From positions 11,623,171 through 11,687,170 of the forward strand of contig NC_071388.1 in assembly GCF_022682495.2 (NCBI RefSeq): 64,000 nucleotides of DNA, in the 5' to 3' direction. The notes below the pieces were generated by a model. It made no database searches. It was not told the DNA's origin and was given only the letters and a program-made list of their open reading frames with translations. The translations under genes and the position numbers were made by a program. Below are positions 59,460-64,000 of the stretch, in pieces (within the stretch, counting starts at the first letter, position 1; every line of letters begins with the position of its first letter). Origin of the DNA: Desmodus rotundus. Its lineage: Eukaryota; Chordata; Mammalia; Chiroptera; Phyllostomidae.

Positions 59460-61290
59460 AATATGTTTCAGACAGAGGTCCTGAGGTCGGGTCAAGTTTG
59501 GCGTGTTGGAGGATTTCAGGGTATCTGGAATGAAGTTAGAGAAGAGCAGTAGTAGATGAGGTCAGGAGATAAAATGGAAATTATGTAGTGCTATTGTTAG
59601 ATTTGGCTGTACTCTGAGTAAGAGGATTTATATCAAAAGAGAGAGAGAATCTTTTATTTCAAAGTGATCATCTTGGATGCTTTGTTATGAAAGGAAATGA
59701 AAGCAGAGGAGCCTATTAGGAGAAGATTGCAATAATGCTAGTAAGAAGGTGATGATGGTTCGAAAGAGGTGGTGTTGGTGGGGGGGTTAGATGTGCAGTG
59801 TGAGAGAAAATGATAAAGCAAGGGTAACACTAGCATTTCCTCATCAGCATGTAGAAGAAAATATTTGCTATTAAAGAGGAACAAAGAGATGACTTCAAAC
59901 TTTTACTGAAGACAGGGAGGAGTGGGGAAGACCAAACGCCGACCTGTTATATTTGACAAACATTTTAGACACCTAACATGGCATTTCGACATGGAGATAT
60001 AAATTGGGAGATCCTCAGTGGATAAATGAGATGCTGATTTCAGTGATTTTTAAAGAGAAGGTATCAATGGACTCAGTTGTGGGCACCCTGCAGTTCAGAG
60101 GCGGAAGACTTGAAGAAGATAAATCAAAGAAATTTGAGCAAAATCCCTGAAGAGTAGAAGAAATAAAGAAAATGAGACCCTGGAAATCACCTGGAAAACA
60201 TGTTTGAGGAAAGAGAAAGTGCCAGCTAATTTGAACACTGCTGAGAGGTCAGGTAAGATGAGAACTGCAAGCTGGACCAAAGTGAGCAACTGGAGGTGAT
60301 TCACGGTCTTGGCAGGTGCTCTCAGGGTGAAGCCGTGCAGTCGGGGAGCAGATTAAGGAGGGGATCGTGGGGGAGGAGCAGCAGGCAGTTTGAGGAGCTT
60401 TTTACGTGCATATTAAAGTAAAGAGATTTGGATTTTTGACCAAGGGAGTCTTATTTTTCTGTGGACTGTTATGGCTCTATATTTACAGGAATTATATTTG
60501 AAAAGGAAAAATGATGATGATGCCGGAGAATATGAGAACACATCCTAGAACAGTATAAGTGGGATCTAGCAAGGAGAGGGTCTCCTTGAATAGAAGCATG
60601 GGAAAAATCTCTTACAGTGCCAGGAAGGCAAGCCGACTGTCGAGACAGATACAGGGAGTGATGGTTTTCATGGTGGTGGTTTCTATAGTTGTTTTCTGAT
60701 TTTTGCTATTTTCTTTGTACTAAGAAAGAAACCAAAGCCATTAGATGAGATGCAAATAGATGTTCGTAGGTACAGGAAGGATGAAGGGAAAAGACTGAAG
60801 ATCATCTAAGAAAGTGGAAAAATCAAGGGAGAGAGTGAATGTAGCATTAATGGTAACCAATAATAGCCCACTCGGTGGTCTTGGCCACTAATTTATAGTG
60901 CAGTCAGGCAAGCATTGTTGTGGTTTTTACCAAGTGTGCACAACCAGTAGGAAGTAGTCACAAACTAGATTTAATCCGGGAGGGAGTGATTTTACCAGAC
61001 TTGTATGAGGAAGGGATCGAAACAAGGGAAATGAAGTTAGGAAATGAGGGTGAGCTTGACGAGGACAAAGGCCTTGCTTCTTTAGCTCACTGACATGACT
61101 CAGGCACTAGAAGAAGGCAAGCACTTGTAAACGTGAAAGGGATATTTGTAGAAAGAAATCTGTTGCCTTGAAACATCAGGGGGGCTGGGAGGCATGTGAG
61201 AACAGGAGGAGGTTGAGAAACAGAGAGAATAATGGTAGAATCCGTGGACTGTAAGTACTAGAGAATGTGAGAGATATTTAAATGTGGGTG
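59460..61290 (+). mobile_element. Long ancient interspersed repeat, family not named
   Basis: Purine-rich phrases in order are 'gagaagattgcaataatgct', 'atggagatataaattgggag', 'cactgctgagaggtcaggta' and 'agatgagaactgcaagctgg'. They follow a common old mammalian repeat text ('...aaatgctgctgagaggtcaagtaagatgaggactg...') that I recognise but cannot assign to LINE or LTR with certainty. The similarity is scattered over about 1.8 kb in one direction. No open frame of interest is present. Confidence 0.5.
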
Positions 61291-61354
61291 AGCTGTTTAC
61301 TATTTTAGAGGCTTTTTTCCCTCAAAAGTAAAATAGCAATGTATAATTAATATA

Positions 61355-61440
61355 ATCCCCGCAATAACTTATGGGAAATGTCTAGGAGAGTGCCTGGCAC
61401 ATAGGAAGCACTCACTATATGTCCTGTGATTGTCATAGAG
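61355..61440 (+). mobile_element. MIR SINE 3' end
   Basis: 'gagagtgcctggcacatagg', 'aagcactcactatatg' and 'tgtgattgtca' match the MIR 3' end in sense. Confidence 0.8.
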
Positions 61441-63239
61441 AGGGCAATGCGTATACTTTTCACTTTCATTTCTTAGCTTAAAGTAAAACCTGTTAGCATC
61501 ATATGTGCTTGAATGTTTCTACATATTATTACCAAAATAGTACTTTCATGACTAAAATCAAAGAACACTTACTGAATTGAAATAAACAATTAAGTTTAAT
61601 GCCCTGGTCAGGAACTTCTGGGAAAATCAGAGTTCTTTCATTATTTAAATTCCTAATTTGCATACAGCCGTCCTCTAAAGTGTTAACATTCTACTGTACG
61701 TAAAGCCTCCCCAGAGTTTTTTCTGCTAGGTGATATATTTTATCAACCTGTGTCTACAAGCCTAATGAGCCAGGGCTAACCGTGGCGGTTGACTGCGTCG
61801 GCTTCAGTAGAACGGATTAGATTCCATGTAATTAATACAGTTCCCTCCGAGAGATGTGCAGACTGATTCGGGTTGTACAAAAACCTAAGGAAGCTGTGTT
61901 CTTCAGCTGCTTCTGCTCACTTGCCATCTCTCTATCACTCACTTTTAATTAAGAGATTAGTGGATAGTTTTGAAAAAATAAAACAAGGAAGGAAGTTCCC
62001 GTCCCCTTCTATGGTTTCAGGTAGGAGGATTACTGGAAGCAAGAACTTCTTGTCAGAAAGAGTTTTTGAATAAAATACATGTCTCATCTTTCATACATGT
62101 AGCTTTTTTGTCTTAACTAGAGTACAGAAGTATTAAATCAGTAAGAAACACGATGAGACTGGCTCTATGTTTAGTGTTTTAAGGTGGGCAGCATTTTGGT
62201 TTTCTGGTGTGTGTTTGGTCTCTTTTTTTCGGTATGTTGATATTTAATGTCATGTTCTTGATTGTACCTGAGTTAGATTTATATTTTGAATCTCTAAGTG
62301 AAAGTTAGAGTTGCTCACCCTTCATCTAAACCATATCTAACAGTCTTCAATAGTGTCTTCATATTATCTATTCAGGCCAGCAAACCACCAAACTTATTTG
62401 TACAGGTAAGCCAAAAATGCTTAGGTTCAAAGGGCAGATAGGTATAAAAATTCTACAGTGACTTAGAAAGAGTATTGGTAAGTACTCGGTAAGGTATGAG
62501 ATTTAGGTCTTTACTGCGATCCTGCAGCTGGCAGGTTGGGGTTGTTTCCTTACGCTTTGAGAGGTTAATCTTGTAGTTCTGCCTTCAATGGTCCTTCCAT
62601 TGTGAATATTCTGCAGGGGTTACATGAATGTGGATTGATTACTGGAGTTTGCGGGTGTGTCATGGGTCCCCCAAAGAGTAGGATGGAAAGACTAAGGCCC
62701 GGGATGTCTGTGTGTGTGCCCGTATTTATATTCAGGAAAGGGAGGAAGGAAAGCCTCTAAAGCCAACCCATGGACATTAGCTACATTCTAAGCAGGAGAT
62801 AAATGCTGGAAGATTTAACGCTCATCTTTGTCAGCTGGGGAAACTAAAGAGGACTTTCTTCCTTCAGGAATACACAGAGGTAATTCTGTCAGTGGCCTCT
62901 ACTCTTGCCTCATTTTCTCTTTCTGTCCATAGAAACTTGAAAACAAAGGCAAGTAGGAAGCATGTCTCAGCGATGCCTCAAGAGCCATTCACCTCATGTC
63001 ACACAAAAATACCATAATTTAGTGGAAATTAAGTTAATTTCTAATTCTGTTTCATCTGTGTGATAAACAGGCATGAATTTTGAGTAGTCTTAAGTTGAAG
63101 AAGTCATTTCGAGCATCCCTTTTAAATAATATCTACATTATTATTTTATAAACATTCATATAAAATGTTATTATGTTGTTACATTTGATGATTCTTTCCT
63201 TAATGAACACAGAATAAATGATTTATTGGGATATATTTT
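61441..63239. other. Unassigned DNA with a possibly conserved block
   Basis: No gene is seen. At 61640-61875 the DNA carries an octamer ATTTGCAT (61656-61663), a TAATTA homeobox-type site (61829-61834) and several CpGs. It resembles no repeat I know. Confidence 0.4.
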
Positions 63240-63504
63240 AATGCTAAGTATATAGTTTTTAAAATATTTTAAAAATATTTTGGTTATTTATTTTTAGAGA
63301 GATAGGGAGGAGGGAGAAAGAGAGGGGGGGAACATCAGTGTGGGAGAGAAACATTGATCGGCTGCCTCTTGCACACCCCCAACCAGGAGACCTGGCCTGC
63401 AACCCAGCTATGTGCCCTACCTGACTGGGAATCAAACTGGTGACCTTTTGGTTTGCAGCCCAAGCCACTGAGTCACACCAATCAGGGCTGAATGCTAAGT
63501 ATAT
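63240..63504 (-). mobile_element. VES-type tRNA-derived SINE with perfect 14-bp target duplication (bat)
   Basis: On the minus strand it starts 'agccctgattggtgtgactc', carries the tRNA-like body, and ends in a pyrimidine-rich stretch and A/T tail. It is bracketed by exact 'aatgctaagtatat' copies at 63240-63253 and 63491-63504. A duplicated 'aacatcagtgtggga'/'aacattgatcggc' region makes it slightly longer than the others. The 69-codon minus frame in it is a SINE shadow. Confidence 0.94.
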
Positions 63505-63599
63505 TTTAAAGTCACCAATTTTATTCTAATGCTAAATATTAGAATAAATATACCAAAATATATATAACGGTTCGATGAAAAGTAGCCCTTGCTCATGTA

Positions 63600-63955
63600 G
63601 TAATACGAAGAGGGAAAGAAACTGCCAGGATGACTGGACAGCCCTTCTCCACACAGTTTTCCAGGCTGACCGAGGCTGCGCCATCTTCAACATGTGGCTT
63701 CCTAGGTTATCCTGGTCGTTACCTTGGAACCTGCAAGCTAGAAGGGGAAAGATCACGGAGGAGCATCGGTAAGATGTTTTTATGGGCCAAGTTCAGAAGT
63801 AATATAACAAACCTTCCACTGGCTAGAAACCAGGTCCATGGGTGCACCTAACTATAGGGGAGGCTGAGAAACAGAATTACCCCATGCTCAGAAAGAAAAA
63901 ACAAGTGTGGATTGGGTGAGTTACGAACAGCATCTGCCGTGAGTGTTACACATGG
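63600..63955. mobile_element. Possible old LTR-like repeat
   Basis: 'gtttttatgggccaagttca', 'ccactggctagaaaccaggt' and 'gcacctaactataggggagg', then 'ctgagaaacagaatta', resemble a common mammalian LTR-like text. A second weak copy may lie at 2735-2830. Overlapping 65-74 codon frames here have no domain. Confidence 0.4.
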
Positions 63956-64000
63956 TAATTCTGATGATCACAAAGAAGATAATTATTGTTTACGTTGATT

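Noticed and set aside
27105..63504. Possible functional tRNA genes inside the VES elements
   Set aside because: The heads keep tRNA-like promoter words, but they run into SINE bodies and tails and lack a coherent cloverleaf, so they are SINEs.

Overview
The window is mammalian nuclear DNA and almost certainly from a bat (Chiroptera). It is AT-rich and non-coding, and full of L1, L2, MIR, MaLR-type LTR and DNA-transposon remnants. Four tRNA-derived SINEs of the bat VES type (27.1, 45.8, 48.4 and 63.3 kb) and several bat-type L1 3' UTRs (5.6, 7.0, 8.2, 9.4, 15.2, 17.1-18.3, 57.1 kb) carry the lineage call. Three mariner-class DNA elements and one hAT-like element fit a bat genome, but I cannot name the species.

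I find no intact host protein-coding gene, no rRNA and no stand-alone tRNA gene. The window reads as a gene desert or the inside of a very long intron. The only host-gene-derived coding sequence is a processed pseudogene of ribosomal protein L17 (RPL17) on the minus strand at 21.2-21.9 kb, with a 17-bp target-site duplication. Short open frames elsewhere are mostly L1, mariner or SINE sequence, or chance frames in AT-rich DNA.

Layout. 0-4.3 kb: L2 end, MaLR-type LTR, internally deleted mariner, old L1 5'/ORF1 remnant. 5.5-10.8 kb: several L1 3' ends, an LTR piece, a hAT-Charlie piece. 11-17 kb: MIRs, tetranucleotide tracts, an L1 3' UTR and an exon-like 89-nt block at 15.85 kb. 17.1-20 kb: 5'-truncated L1 and stacked older L1 3' ends, then an (AAAG)n tract. 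20.7-23 kb: MER20-like element, RPL17 pseudogene, two L2 pieces. 23-34 kb: mostly unassigned DNA with a MIR, a VES SINE and an L2. 34-38.2 kb: LTR, two hairpins, a long inverted L1 ORF2, a hAT-Charlie piece. 38-48 kb: mostly unassigned, with MIR and two VES SINEs. 48.9-53.9 kb: old L1M in minus orientation, then HAL1 with a nested hAT-like element, then a mariner MITE. 54-57.7 kb: two CpG-retaining patches. 57.9-61.4 kb: mariner with transposase remnant, LTR pieces, a long ancient repeat and a MIR. 61.4-64 kb: a possible conserved non-coding block and a VES SINE.

No element here forms a multi-gene system. The observations most worth checking are the exon-like block at 15.85 kb, the CpG-retaining patches at 54.2 and 57.3 kb, the perfect 16-bp hairpin at 34.58 kb and the nearly open RPL17 retrocopy. 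Repeat family names come from recalled consensus wording, not from a search.
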